The notes: generated by a model from the sequence alone, not told the origin. DNA of 64,000 nucleotides from JAOPZW01 sp963764585 (GCA_963764585.1 CAVXTB010000002.1:124001-188000), one strand, 5' to 3'; counted from the first letter of the stretch, positions 1 to 9,061 are shown. Translations and numbers: made by a program.

Positions 1-504
1 GCGGTCGTTCCGCTGCCCGCTCCGACGGCTGGGCTTCGGACGACGCAACTTGGCCGCGAGCGGGCCGTGGCCGCGTTTCCCGTCCGCCACCGTCATGCCG
101 CGCAGCCTGCGATCCGTCTCGACCAGGTGGCGCCCGAGCGGGTTGTCGTCCTGCCGCGCGAGGCGAGCCGCCCCTTCTATGACGCGGTCCTCGTGGCGTG
201 CCGGAACGCCGGCTTGGCGCCGTCGCTTATCGAGATGTCAGGTTCGTGCGTCGAGCCGGCACTGCTAGCGGTCGCGGCGGGCGCGGGCATTGCGCTGCTT
301 CCCGAATCCGTGGCCGACCGTTATGCCGCCCCGGGCGTCCGGTTCGTGCCGATCGACGGAGACGAGCCTGTCGTCGCGGCCGCCGTCGTGACACGCCGCG
401 ATACCGCGCATCTGCCCACGGCCGCCTTCGTGCGCGCCCTGTCCCGCGCGCAGCCGGAACCCCCGATGGTTGCCTCCCGAACCCCAGTGACGGCCGCCGC
501 ATGA
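1..504 (+). CDS. LysR-family regulator, C-terminal part (runs off the window start)
   Basis: The frame is open from the first base to the stop at 504, so the gene starts before the window. The visible 167 residues match the second half of a LysR substrate-binding domain: the segment around VVVLPREASRPFYDAV, then the helix-strand stretch AVAAGAGIALLPESVA that is typical of the domain's effector-binding cleft. The DNA-binding helix-turn-helix is outside the window. The target genes cannot be told from here; the next genes on this strand are a small hypothetical and a broken permease. The last 25 residues are Pro/Ala-rich and probably disordered. Confidence 0.75.
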   Translation, partial: AVVPLPAPTAGLRTTQLGRERAVAAFPVRHRHAAQPAIRLDQVAPERVVVLPREASRPFYDAVLVACRNAGLAPSLIEMSGSCVEPALLAVAAGAGIALLPESVADRYAAPGVRFVPIDGDEPVVAAAVVTRRDTAHLPTAAFVRALSRAQPEPPMVASRTPVTAAA

Positions 505-668
505 TCGACTCGGGACCCAAGACTCACTCCTGCGCGACGTTGAACCGCTGCGCGAGCGACGCCCCCAAGGGCGAGCGCCGAGCTACCGACGCGCGCGTCT
601 AGCAAAGGCCAGCCGACAGGCGATGCTCAGGCAGGGCGGCCTCAGATCCGTGATCCGAGGGAAGGACC

Positions 669-938
669 ATGACTCGTAGACGAGAGCAGATCGTGCTCGA
701 GCTCCAGAAGCTCGCGGCCGAGCTCAGGCAGGCAACCCCGAGGGTGGCTGTCACCAAGCTCGAGCAGATCGACCAGCTCCTGGACGAGTGCCTGGACCAG
801 AAGGGCGCCCATCCCGCCGAGTGTGGTTGTTGGGAATGCCGCAAGGTCGTGTGGAACGTGCTTTCGCGTCGACGCCTCGGCGAGATGCTGGATCCGCGCG
901 ACCGGGCCAGCGTCGAGGAATGGGGAACCGTTGGATGA
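669..938 (+). CDS. Small helical protein with a CxC..C cluster, function unknown
   Basis: An 89-residue protein starting at ATG 669 with a good ribosome site (GAGGGAAGGA) just upstream. The N-terminal half is a charged amphipathic helix (residues 5-45, EQIVLELQKLAAELRQ and on), followed by the cysteine motif CGCWECRK near residues 53-60, which could bind a metal ion, although only three cysteines are present. I do not recognise the family. The coding pattern, ribosome site and lack of a better frame support a real gene. Confidence 0.6.
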   Translation: MTRRREQIVLELQKLAAELRQATPRVAVTKLEQIDQLLDECLDQKGAHPAECGCWECRKVVWNVLSRRRLGEMLDPRDRASVEEWGTVG

Positions 939-1001
939 CCCGCATCCTTCAGGGCGACCGGAACGGCTTCGGCGGCGAGAGCGAGCCGTAGCGTCGGGCT
1001 G

Positions 1002-1652
1002 GTGGGCGCCCAAACCGGCGTGGGTCTCGCCCTGGCGCTGGCGTCGACCACGCTCACGAGCCTCGGCTATCTGCGCGAGCATGGAGCCGCGGCCGCGCTG
1101 CCGTGCCTCTCGCTGCGCCGTCCGGCGCACTCGGCGAGCGGCGCGGCGCTGGTCGTTGTTGGCTTGGTGGCGCCCGCCACGTCGCTAGCGGGAGGGACTC
1201 GTGAGGGAGGTGGCGGGTCGACAACCGCCGCGCTGATCTGGCTCGCGCCACCGGGCCGCTTGCGCTCGTGGTCCTCTCGCCCGGGCAGAGCACCCTCGGT
1301 CCAGCGGCGGCCGCCGGTGTCGCCGGCGAAGCTCGCGACCGCGCGCGGCGCCCGGTCCGCGTTTGTCGTGGCACTCATCCTCGCCTATGCGCTTGGGACC
1401 GCCGTGCTCCAGGTCGGCTATCAGAGCGGGGGAGCCCTCACCGCCGCCGGGCTGGCAACCTTGCTCGCCAACGCCTTGCCCATCGTCGCCGCAGCAACCG
1501 TGCTAGGCGAGCCTGTCCCGTCCGGACCATTGGGCGGCCTTCGCGCATTCGGGTTCGTAGCCGTGAGCGCGGGCGCGTTCCTGCTCGCGCAACCCGACGA
1601 CCCCGCTACGGGTCGGCCCGTTCGAGCTCAGCGCGCGCAGCGCAGCGCGTAG
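1002..1652 (+). pseudogene. Decayed DMT (EamA-like) permease
   Basis: The frame opens with a permease-like start (MGAQTGVGLALALASTTLTS) and ends with a convincing last third of an actinobacterial DMT permease: ALILAYALGTAVLQVGYQSG, the stretch GGALTAAGLATLLANALPIV, and GEPVPSG followed by a final membrane helix. The middle (about residues 50-115) is Arg/Ser/Pro-rich and has lost its membrane helices, and 216 residues is short for a family of about 280-300. I read this as a gene broken by frameshifts and deletion, with intact ends. No convincing ribosome site precedes 1002. Confidence 0.6.
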
Positions 1653-1965
1653 GCGCCCGGCCTGTCGGCCACGTCCGGGCGCTCCAGGAAGAAAGAGCGA
1701 ACGTGCTCGACATTCGCCGGTCGTGGCTCGTGTGGCCATACCTGGTCGACCGCGCGCAGGATCACTTCGCGGTCTGGGAGGCCGTCATCGCTATCGAGCA
1801 GGCGAGGATCGCCCGATCGAGGCGCACTCGGTCAGGCGCGGGCAGCAGGTAGACGAAGCCAGACAGGTACAGCGCACGGTCTGTCCGGGTCCGCCGGCTC
1901 GGGTCGGTCGCGTCCGTGCCAGTCGCGCGGCCACGTCCCTCAAGCGACGTTGCGTTGAACCTCAA
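1628..1965 (-). pseudogene. Possible remnant of an unrecognised gene
   Basis: On the minus strand one frame ends in a protein-like stretch (VILRAVDQVWPHEPRP, then HVRSFFLERPDVAD) with a stop at 1628. A second frame just upstream reads GFVYLLPAPDRVRLDRAIL. Neither has a plausible start, and the first frame is closed by a stop upstream, so a frameshifted fragment would explain both. No family is recognised. It overlaps the end of the downstream ABC gene by a few bases. Confidence 0.22.
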
Positions 1966-3202
1966 CAGCGGGCGGGCGGGAAGTTGTCACGGCCCCGGGT
2001 GCCTCTCGCCGGGAGCTGCCGTCCGCCAACAGGCTTCGACCAGTCTCGTGGTCGAAGAGCTGTAGCTGAGACGTGTCAACCCACAGCTCCGCCTCTTGTC
2101 CTTGCCTGACCGCACTGGCTGCGGCGAGGCGAGCGACGACCTGGACGCCCTCGGCAGCAGGAGCCACCCCGCCCGGGTCGGAGTCCTCCACAAGCTCCGC
2201 CAGCTCGCCGGACGAGACGGGCTCCGAGTCGACAGTGAAGTGGGCGTAATCGTCAGAGCCGAGTTTCTCGAGGACGTCGACCTTGGCCGTGAAGACGTGG
2301 CCGGCCGCAGGAAGCGTCACCAGGCTCGCGTCCTCGAAGTGCTCCGGGCGGATCCCGACGACGACGCCCCGGCGGCCGCCGCCGTTGCCCGCCTCAAGGC
2401 GCCGGCGCAGTTCGTCTGAGACGCGAAGGTCGCCGATCGGCGTCCGCAGCAGGTCTCCGTCCCAGCGTCCGTGCAGGAAGTTCATCGCGGGCGAGCCGAT
2501 GAACCCCGCCACAAAGAGGTTGTTCGGATGCTCGTACAAATCGCTCGGGGCTCCGACTTGCTGGATGTCCCCCGCCCGCATGACAGCGATCCGATCGCCG
2601 AGCGTGACCGCCTCGATCTGGTCGTGGGTGACGTAGATCGTCGTCGTTCCCAGCCGGTCATGAAGGCGCGAGATCGCAGTGCGCGTCTGCACCCTCAGCT
2701 TGGCATCCAGGTTCGACAGAGGCTCGTCCATCAGAAACGCCTTCGGGTCGCGGACGATCGCGCGTCCCATGGCAACCCGCTGGCGCTGGCCACCGGACAG
2801 GCTGGCCGGCTTGCGGTCGAGATGGCGGGTGATATCCAGGATCTTCGCTGCCTCTTCCACCTTTCGGTCGATCTCCTGCCGCGGCGTGCCCGTCAGCTTC
2901 AGCGCAAATCCCATGTTCTGCCGGACGGTCATGTGCGGGTAGAGCGCGTAGTTCTGGAACACCATCGCGATGTCCCGATCTCTTGGCGAGCGGTCGTTGA
3001 CGACCTCGTCCCCGATCTTGAGCACGCCGTCGGTGATGGCCTCGAGCCCGGCGACCATGCGCAATGCGGTGGACTTACCCGAGCCGGAAGGGCCGACCAG
3101 GACCATGAACTCTCCGTCCGCGATCGCGAGGTTCATGTCCTTGACCGCTTCGAGGCCGTCGGCGTAGCGCTTGGTCACGTGCTCAAAAACGATGCTTGCC
3201 AT
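1940..3202 (-). CDS. ugpC: ABC transporter ATP-binding protein, sugar / glycerol-3-phosphate type (UgpC/MsmK-like)
   Basis: A 420-residue ATPase that would drive a carbohydrate ABC importer from the cytoplasmic face. Walker A GPSGSGKST is at 37-45, Q-loop Q83, signature LSGGQ at 135-139, Walker B AFLMDEP at 155-161, D-loop SNLDAKL and switch histidine H193. After about residue 230 follow the beta-rich regulatory (TOBE) segments of the MalK/UgpC class. It has no permease or binding-protein neighbours, as is common for actinobacterial MsiK-like ATPases that serve several importers, so its substrate cannot be inferred. The start ATG is at 3202; a TATAGC-like -10 sits about 50 bases upstream. Confidence 0.9.
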   Translation of the reverse strand: MASIVFEHVTKRYADGLEAVKDMNLAIADGEFMVLVGPSGSGKSTALRMVAGLEAITDGVLKIGDEVVNDRSPRDRDIAMVFQNYALYPHMTVRQNMGFALKLTGTPRQEIDRKVEEAAKILDITRHLDRKPASLSGGQRQRVAMGRAIVRDPKAFLMDEPLSNLDAKLRVQTRTAISRLHDRLGTTTIYVTHDQIEAVTLGDRIAVMRAGDIQQVGAPSDLYEHPNNLFVAGFIGSPAMNFLHGRWDGDLLRTPIGDLRVSDELRRRLEAGNGGGRRGVVVGIRPEHFEDASLVTLPAAGHVFTAKVDVLEKLGSDDYAHFTVDSEPVSSGELAELVEDSDPGGVAPAAEGVQVVARLAAASAVRQGQEAELWVDTSQLQLFDHETGRSLLADGSSRREAPGAVTTSRPPAVEVQRNVA

Positions 3203-3406
3203 GCTGCGGATTCTCCGGGCGGACCGCCGGCCGGCAAGCCCGTTTGGCTACCGGCTATAGCCGACCGTGATTGACACTGCCGCGGCGACGGCTCGGACCC
3301 TTCTTGGGCGCGCGGCCTCGCTCGCGGCGGCTGCGCCGAAGCGCCGCGAGGCGCCGCTTGCGGCGCACCTGATTTCTCCTGCGTGTAGCGGTCAGCCGCG
3401 GCATCG

Positions 3407-4525
3407 TCAGCCTGAGGAGCCGCTGACCGCTGTCGCGACGCCGCGCTTCTTCTCGATGCAGTCCAGCAACTGGTGATATGAGTCGCAGAACGACCGAACG
3501 CCCTCGCGCTCGAGGTCGGCCGTCACGAGTCCGAGGTCGATTCCCGCGGCGTGTGCGTCCGCGAGAGTTCGTCTCGCCCCTTCCGGGTCGGCGTCGACCG
3601 TCCGGGCAAGCTCGCCGTGATCGGCGAACGCGCGAAGCGTCTGCTCCGGCATCGTGTTGACCACATCCGGCCCGATCAGCTCTGAGACGTAGAGCACATC
3701 GGAGTACTCGGGATTCTTCGTCCCGGTGCTCGCCCACAGTGGTCGCTGCCGTTTCGCTCCCGCGCTCGCGAGGCGCTCCCATTCCGGACCGGAGAACTTG
3801 GCCAGGTAGCGCTGGTAGGCGACGCGCGCGCTCGCAAGCGCGATGGTTCCCCGCAGCGGCGAGCCTTCCGGTAGTTGCGCGTCGACCTTGGCGTCGATCC
3901 GCGACAGGAAAAACGACGCGACCGAATTGAGCGCGTCAAGCCGCTCGCCGTCTTGCGCGCGGGCGCTCAAGCCGCGCAGGTAGGCATCGATCACCTGCTC
4001 GTAGCGCTTGATCGAGAACAGCAGTGTCACGTTGACGTTCACCCCGCGGCGCGTCAGCTCCTCGATCGCGGGCAGGCCGGCGTCGGTGCCGGGAACCTTG
4101 ATCATCACGTTGGGCCGATCGAGGCGCTGCCACAGATCGATTGCCTGGGCGATCGTCGCGTGGGTCTCGTCGGCGAGATCCGGCGTGCACTCGAACGAGA
4201 CGAACCCGTCGAGCCCCCCGCTGCGGTCGTATTCCGGTCGAAGGAGCTCAGCGGCTCTGCGAACGTCATCCAGCGCGAGCGAGAAGAACAGCTCCTGCGT
4301 GTCGCGCCCGCCGCCGGCGACGAGGCGACGAAGCTGCTCGTCGTAGAGATCGGAGCCGATGATGGCCTTCGCGAAGATCGTCGGGTTCGACGTCGCGCCG
4401 GTCACGGCGTAGTCGCGGATCAGCTCTGCGAACTGGCCGCTCTCGAGCAGCCGGCGCGACAGCGTGTCCAGCCAGACCGAGACACCGGCCTCTTGTAGAC
4501 CATGCAGGTTCGGATCGGGTGCCAT
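3407..4525 (-). CDS. tal: Transaldolase
   Basis: A 372-residue enzyme of the non-oxidative pentose phosphate pathway; it moves a three-carbon unit from sedoheptulose-7-phosphate to glyceraldehyde-3-phosphate. Family signatures are plain: TGATSNPTIFAKAI near the N-terminus (about 42-55), the active-site segment VMIKVPGT with the Schiff-base lysine (about 140-147), and the stretch around LWASTGTKNPEYSD. Length fits the long actinobacterial subfamily. It starts 2 bases after the stop of a small repeat protein, so the two are very likely cotranscribed. No transketolase or glucose-6-phosphate dehydrogenase gene is next to it. Confidence 0.95.
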   Translation of the reverse strand: MAPDPNLHGLQEAGVSVWLDTLSRRLLESGQFAELIRDYAVTGATSNPTIFAKAIIGSDLYDEQLRRLVAGGGRDTQELFFSLALDDVRRAAELLRPEYDRSGGLDGFVSFECTPDLADETHATIAQAIDLWQRLDRPNVMIKVPGTDAGLPAIEELTRRGVNVNVTLLFSIKRYEQVIDAYLRGLSARAQDGERLDALNSVASFFLSRIDAKVDAQLPEGSPLRGTIALASARVAYQRYLAKFSGPEWERLASAGAKRQRPLWASTGTKNPEYSDVLYVSELIGPDVVNTMPEQTLRAFADHGELARTVDADPEGARRTLADAHAAGIDLGLVTADLEREGVRSFCDSYHQLLDCIEKKRGVATAVSGSSG

Positions 4526-4527
4526 GT

Positions 4528-4734
4528 TCAGCTCGCTTCGAAGACTCGGCTGCGCTGAACAGCCGCCCAGAGGTCCTCGTCGGCGAAGCTCCCCATCCGG
4601 TGCTTCTCGGGGTCATCCTCGCCGAGCACTTCCTCGCCCTCGCTGAACACCCCCACGTGATGCTTGTCGGGATCCTCCGTGCCCAGGACCTCGCCCTCAC
4701 TGAACCGTCCCACGTACTCGTCGTTGTTCGACAT
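4528..4734 (-). CDS. Small acidic protein of tandem FSxGE-LG-DPxKH repeats
   Basis: A 68-residue protein built almost wholly of repeats. VGRFSEGEVLG, TEDPDKHHVG, then VFSEGEEVLG, EDDPEKHRMG, then a third partial SFADED unit. The ATG at 4734 has an AAGGA site 8 bases upstream; a longer upstream frame has no ribosome site and non-coding composition. It lies directly before the transaldolase gene. I do not know a function. The repeat of about 20-22 residues, rich in Asp/Glu with an invariant His, could bind metal or act as a small scaffold, but that is a guess. Confidence 0.7.
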   Translation of the reverse strand: MSNNDEYVGRFSEGEVLGTEDPDKHHVGVFSEGEEVLGEDDPEKHRMGSFADEDLWAAVQRSRVFEAS

Positions 4735-4927
4735 CGATCGTCCTTCTTGGTCACGAATGACACGCTCGCCGGGCTCCGCTCGAGCCTTCCCCGCGCGTGC
4801 GGTGGGCTCATTGGCGCGGTCGGCCTGAAACGTGCTCCCGGCCATTGGAGCAACCCGACGTGACCCGGCAACACACTTGAGCGATGAGCTATCGCTCAGC
4901 GCGATCCGCTGCCGCTCGGCCATACGC

Positions 4928-5113
4928 CTACGCGGCGTCAGCTAAGCGACGACGGGCGTAAAAGACCTCAAACTCGCCCTGCGGCGTAAGCAGGAACATC
5001 CGAATTTTGAAGTCGACCCAGCACTGAACGTCGTAGGAGTCGCATGCATCGTGGTCGTCGCCGGGGTTCACCCAACGACCGCAATCGTCGCAACGCCAGA
5101 CTTCGTCAACCAT
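4928..5113 (-). CDS. Small zinc-ribbon-like protein
   Basis: A 61-residue protein from ATG 5113 (ribosome site GGAAGTG). It begins VDEVWRCDDCGRWV, a CxxC knuckle, with two further cysteines in DACDSYDVQCWVDF, so four cysteines could bind one zinc. The C-terminal part ends in a strand (FEVFYARRRLA). The longer reading from 5170 adds a Pro/Gly-rich leader without a ribosome site and was not used. No family recognised. Confidence 0.55.
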   Translation of the reverse strand: MVDEVWRCDDCGRWVNPGDDHDACDSYDVQCWVDFKIRMFLLTPQGEFEVFYARRRLADAA

Positions 5114-5234
5114 GTCACTTCCAGTCGCTCCGCCAGCACCGCATCCTCTCGGAGGATCGCTTGGGCCCATCGCGATGGCAAGACGACAATCCGATGAGCG
5201 ATACCGTCGCTTTCGAGCCGCGGCCGGCGGCGCT

Positions 5235-5441
5235 TCACGAGTTGAAGGCGAGGCTGGTACCGGCTGCGAGCTGCATCACCACGCGGCCGTAGACTTCGGC
5301 GGCCCGTTCCTCTCGATCGAGCGCGGCCCTATACACGGCGAAGGCAACGGCAGCATCCGTCGTGGGCGCAGACGTCCAGCCGTCGTAGGCGAGCCACACC
5401 GCGGCGCGTTCTTCGCGCCAGTCGACGTAGGCGTCGGTCAT
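5235..5441 (-). CDS. Small helical hypothetical protein
   Basis: A 68-residue protein, MTDAYVDWREERAAVWLAYD and on, rich in aromatic and charged residues and predicted to be two long helices (the second around AVAFAVYRAALDREERAAEV). I placed the start at ATG 5441, because the residues before it (to 5555) look non-coding. I believe similar short proteins are common in related actinobacteria, but I cannot name a family or role. It stands alone, between a zinc-ribbon-like gene and a cupin operon. Confidence 0.5.
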   Translation of the reverse strand: MTDAYVDWREERAAVWLAYDGWTSAPTTDAAVAFAVYRAALDREERAAEVYGRVVMQLAAGTSLAFNS

Positions 5442-5807
5442 GTCGTCGGCCAGCCTCTTTTCGGCCAAGCTGCTCAACGCGTCTCTGTTTCGCTTCGAGG
5501 TGCTCGGCTCTCGCGCGGCGCCCACGCCTCGGAGCCAAAGGGCGACTCGTTGCATGCCTCGAAGCCAAACGCGCGCGCTGCGCTCGACAACAACTTCTCA
5601 CGCTGACCGATCTGGCCTTCGTATGAGCATGCGCGACGGGAGTGGACAAGCATCAATTCGCCGCATCGATGAGCGATCATCAGCGGCTGTTGAAGCTGGG
5701 CGCCGCCGGTCCTTACATCGGGACCACCGGACGACCAAGTGTTTGAGCTCGCAGCGTGCGTGCCTCTCGCATGGTCGACACACAGACCCGACCAAAGGAG
5801 CAGACCG
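5442..5807. other. Intergenic stretch, no gene seen
   Basis: Frames here are short and of shadow composition on both strands. The only clear signal is the AAAGGAG ribosome site at 5794-5800 for the downstream cupin. No -10/-35 pair of good quality was found. Confidence 0.5.
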
Positions 5808-6239
5808 ATGCCGCTAACCGAGCCTGTCCTGTCCGGCCCCGGCGCTGGACGTACCGTGACCTCCGGTCACGGCTCGAGCGCAGAGCTCAAGCTCGCCGGC
5901 GAACAGTCAGGCGGCGATTGGGCAGTCGTCGAGTCGCACGTGCGCGCGGGCGACGAGCCGCCGATGCACACCCACACCCGTGAGGATGAGACGGTGTACG
6001 TCCTCGACGGCGCGATCACCGTCGACGTCGGTGGCGAGAAGACCGACGTCGAAGCCGGATCCTATGCGGCGCTACCGAAGAACCTGCCGCATGCCTTGAC
6101 CGTGCGCGGCGACGAAGCGCGACTCCTCATCACGCTCGAGCCGGCGGGCACGGAGTATTTCCTCGTGCCGCGCGATGACTCGGACGGCGATCCCGCGAAA
6201 TTCGGTCTCATCATCCACCAAGCCGCCTCGGCGATGTGA
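5808..6239 (+). CDS. Cupin-domain protein
   Basis: A 143-residue single-domain cupin. Motif 1 is visible as EPPMHTHTREDETVYVLDG (two His, a Glu and the beta strand), and motif 2 as the PKNLPHALTVRG segment with its conserved His, so a metal site of 3 His and 1 Glu is complete. The likely start is ATG 5808, 7 bases after AAAGGAG; an earlier in-frame start has no ribosome site. The Hsp20 gene begins 12 bases after the stop, so the pair is an operon. Substrate unknown; small cupins of this shape may be dioxygenases or sensors. Confidence 0.85.
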   Translation: MPLTEPVLSGPGAGRTVTSGHGSSAELKLAGEQSGGDWAVVESHVRAGDEPPMHTHTREDETVYVLDGAITVDVGGEKTDVEAGSYAALPKNLPHALTVRGDEARLLITLEPAGTEYFLVPRDDSDGDPAKFGLIIHQAASAM

Positions 6240-6251
6240 AGGAGAGCACCG

Positions 6252-6707
6252 ATGGCTGGAGGGCTGACGCGCTGGGATCCGCTCGCGGAGATCACGCAGC
6301 TACGCAGCGGGTTTGACCGGCTACTCGACGAGCTGGGCGGGCAAGATCACGGCGCTTGGATGCCGGCAATCGATCTTGTGCGCCATGACGACGATTTGGT
6401 CGTCCGCGTGGATCTGCCTGGCATCAAGCCTGAGGAGGTCAGGATCGAAGTCGATGACGGCCTCCTGACTGTGTCTGGCGAGCACGAGGAGCGCCGCAGC
6501 GAAAAGGACGATGATGGCCGCTACTTGCGCCGCGAGCGCCGCCTCGGTGCATTCTCACGGTCGATCGCGCTGCCGTCCGGGGTCGATGCGAAAGCGATCG
6601 AGGCGGAGACGCGCGACGGCGTGGTCGAGGTGACGATCCCCCTGCCCAAGGACTCCGCTAAGCGGAGGATCGAGATCACGCCCACGGCCGGGTCAGACGG
6701 CGCGTGA
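6252..6707 (+). CDS. Hsp20 / alpha-crystallin small heat-shock protein
   Basis: A 151-residue ATP-independent chaperone that holds unfolding proteins. The N-terminal arm (1-40) includes the usual WDPLAEI segment; the alpha-crystallin domain runs from about 45 to 140 with DLVVRVDLPGIKPEEVRIEV and LTVSGEHEERR, then the loop GAFSRSIALPSGVD. The C-terminal IxI-type tail is RRIEITP. Ribosome site AAGGAGAG precedes ATG 6252. It shares an operon with the cupin gene 12 bases upstream. No HspR-type inverted repeat was seen upstream of the pair. Confidence 0.93.
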   Translation: MAGGLTRWDPLAEITQLRSGFDRLLDELGGQDHGAWMPAIDLVRHDDDLVVRVDLPGIKPEEVRIEVDDGLLTVSGEHEERRSEKDDDGRYLRRERRLGAFSRSIALPSGVDAKAIEAETRDGVVEVTIPLPKDSAKRRIEITPTAGSDGA

Positions 6708-7395
6708 CCCCGCGTCCGTGCGCGCGGGGAACCTCGCTGCGGTTGAGGAGCTGACGGGGCGGGCCGGGTGGGTCAGGCGGGCGCGGTCGGGCGACTTCGA
6801 CTTCCCCCGCCAGGCCGTCGGCGAGCATCTGTCGCTGCCCATCAGCAACCTACGCGAGCGCGTGCGGTCATCCCGGCGCTGCAAGAGCGGTCCTGCTCAA
6901 TACGACATTAGGATCAGCGACGGATCTCGGTCAAGGAGTCCTCGGAGATTGCGGAGCTGCCGCGGATGCGTACCTGCCCGCTCGCACGACATGGGCACAT
7001 GGGCGTCCCACATCAGCGCTGCGATCGCGCTGTTCTACGCGTCTCGACAGGAAACTCGCCGAAGTACGCCACTGCCTACAGGAGCATCGCGGCGAGATCG
7101 CACTGAGCAACTTCAACGCGTTTGACTCGGCCCGCCCCGGGGTGGCCAACGACAGGAGGGCTCCGCGCTCGATAATCGCGAGTTACGACACCGTGCCGGG
7201 GGACGCGCGCCGGGGGGTGGCTGAGCGTCCGCCTCGGGCGTCGTTGCTTGGGGATTGAGGTGGGAGCAGACCGGTCGGGTCCAACGCCGCGTCGTCGCGG
7301 CGCCAGTGCGGGTCGATGCCAATCGAGCTGGTGATGGACGCGGACGCCGGGCCGGTTGGCGGCGCCCACGAGCGGGTGGTCGACGAGCGGGTGGC
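6708..7395. other. Gene-free stretch with at most a degraded coding fragment
   Basis: About 690 bases between two convergent genes. One plus-strand frame from about 7050 gives a short protein-like piece (RKLAEVRHCLQEHRGEIALS) without a start or recognisable family; the rest is shadow-like. It may be an old gene remnant. No terminator hairpin of note was found. Confidence 0.35.
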
Positions 7396-8943
7396 TCAAG
7401 GCGCCGAGACGCCGAGACGCGCGGTGAGCTCACGCTCCTCACGCTCGAGCTGGATGATCTGTTCGGCGATCTCGACCGATTCGATCGAGTTCTCGATGCG
7501 CGCCCGCTGCCGGCGGATGCCGGCGAGCCGGCCCTCGCCCGCGCTGCGAATGCGGTCGAGCTCGACCTGGGGGTCGAAGTCCTCGCTGTCCGGCGTCGGG
7601 CGGGGGCGCGCCGGCGGCGCAACGCCCAGCGTCCGCAGAACGATCGAGGCGTCCTCCTCCCAGACGTGCACCGGCGCGGTCTGGCGCGCGACCTGTTCGG
7701 CGGTGACCGAGCCTTGGCGCCGCCACCGCTCGAGGATGACGGGATCGATCATGCCCAGCAGGTCAGGCCGGTTGCGCGGGTCCCCACGGGCCACTGCCGC
7801 CTGCGTGATGGTCTCGCCCCGGCTGCCGCGGCGGGTCATCGTGGCATAGGCGTCGACGAAGCCGAAGAGGTGCGCGAGCTCATGGGCGACCACGACGACG
7901 CGCGCCCCCTGCAGGTGCACGGGCGCGAGGCTGATGAGGCCATGGACGGAGTCCCCCGACGATGGCCCCGTATCCGGACCACGGACCTGGATGAGGAACG
8001 CATCCTGCGGAGGTGGAGCGCTTCGGGAGACGTGGGTGATCCTCGGAACCAGCTGGACCCGCAGTCCCCCGTACTCCCCGCTGGTGATGTCCACCTGCCA
8101 GACGTCCTGGATCGCCGCCGCGATCCGCGGGATGTCGATGGCCGCCTGTCGCCGCGCATCCGCGTCGGACAAGGCGAGGTAGGCGATCTGCATGTTGGCC
8201 GTCAGCGTCGCCGTCGTCCCACTCACGGCCGCCGACACGGCCCGCCGGATCCGCGCGCCCGCGAACGTCCCTCCCCACAGCTGTGGAGCGGCCGACTCGC
8301 TGCGCGCCTGCGCGTGGAGCCGCTCGGTCGCCCGCGCCGTCGACTCGCGCAGACGCTCGTCCACGGCGGATGCAGTAAAGGCGTCGCTCAGCCGCTGGTA
8401 GCGTGCGTTGAGCTCCGCGAGGCGGGCCCGGACCCGCTGGAGGCGTGCCTGCATCGCGGCGCGGTTGTCCTGGAACTGCAGCCACGGCGCCGACACCGCA
8501 GCCGACGTCCGGAGCGCACCGGCAGCGTCGAGCAACCCGTCCCGGCCGTGCTCGGCCGCTCGCGCCTCGCGCTCGAGGGCCGCCGGCGAGTCGGACAGGC
8601 CGCGCCGCTGCTGCACCACGTGCATGAGTTCGTGGGCGAGCAGGCGTCGTCCGTCCGCGCTTGCGGGCGCGTACCGGCCGGCGCCGAACACGACGTCGTT
8701 GCCGAACGTGTACGCCTCGGCCCGCAGCCTGCTCGCGGACGCTGCCGCAGCGGTGTCGGCATGGACGCGGACGCCACTGAAGTCCTGCCGGAAGCGCGCC
8801 TCCATCGCGGTCCGGACCTCGGCCGCCAGGGGCCGCCCGGGCGCACGCTGGAGCGGACCGGGCGCCGGCGCACGAGAAGAGCTCGGAGCAGCCTTGCGCG
8901 CCGCGGACGGGACCTGGACCCAAGCCATCGCACCGTTGTCCAC
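7396..8943 (-). CDS. DUF4157-domain protein with a second metzincin-like HExxH site
   Basis: About 515 residues. The DUF4157 domain (about 30-115) carries FSGVRVHAD, FGNDVVFGAGRY and the HELMHVVQQRRG motif (HExxH at 104-108). A long helical middle follows. A second motif, AHELAHLFGFVDAY, gives HExxHxxGxxD with histidines at about 354 and 358 and Asp 364, followed about 40 residues later by a Met-turn-like LLGMID. The last 60 residues are a coiled coil. DUF4157 is a family linked to extracellular contractile injection systems and their cargo, but no such system lies in this window. I chose GTG 8943 because GAGGAG is well spaced; GTG 8952 and ATG 8928 are alternatives. Confidence 0.8.
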   Translation of the reverse strand: MDNGAMAWVQVPSAARKAAPSSSRAPAPGPLQRAPGRPLAAEVRTAMEARFRQDFSGVRVHADTAAAASASRLRAEAYTFGNDVVFGAGRYAPASADGRRLLAHELMHVVQQRRGLSDSPAALEREARAAEHGRDGLLDAAGALRTSAAVSAPWLQFQDNRAAMQARLQRVRARLAELNARYQRLSDAFTASAVDERLRESTARATERLHAQARSESAAPQLWGGTFAGARIRRAVSAAVSGTTATLTANMQIAYLALSDADARRQAAIDIPRIAAAIQDVWQVDITSGEYGGLRVQLVPRITHVSRSAPPPQDAFLIQVRGPDTGPSSGDSVHGLISLAPVHLQGARVVVVAHELAHLFGFVDAYATMTRRGSRGETITQAAVARGDPRNRPDLLGMIDPVILERWRRQGSVTAEQVARQTAPVHVWEEDASIVLRTLGVAPPARPRPTPDSEDFDPQVELDRIRSAGEGRLAGIRRQRARIENSIESVEIAEQIIQLEREERELTARLGVSAP

Positions 8944-9061
8944 TGTCCTCACTCCTCAGGCGGACCTGCTCCCGCCAGACTACTGTCGGCCCACGCGGCG
9001 CGCACCCGAAATTCGCGGGCGGCGTGGCTCACGTAGCCCTTCGGGTTCCATGACGCCGCCT

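Noticed and set aside
6718..7125. A 135-codon plus-strand frame after the Hsp20 gene.
   Set aside because: Composition is Arg/Ser-rich without conserved features and no ribosome site; at most a decayed gene.
7255..9036. A 593-codon plus-strand frame opposite the DUF4157 gene.
   Set aside because: The minus-strand protein has two metal sites and domain structure; the plus frame is shadow.
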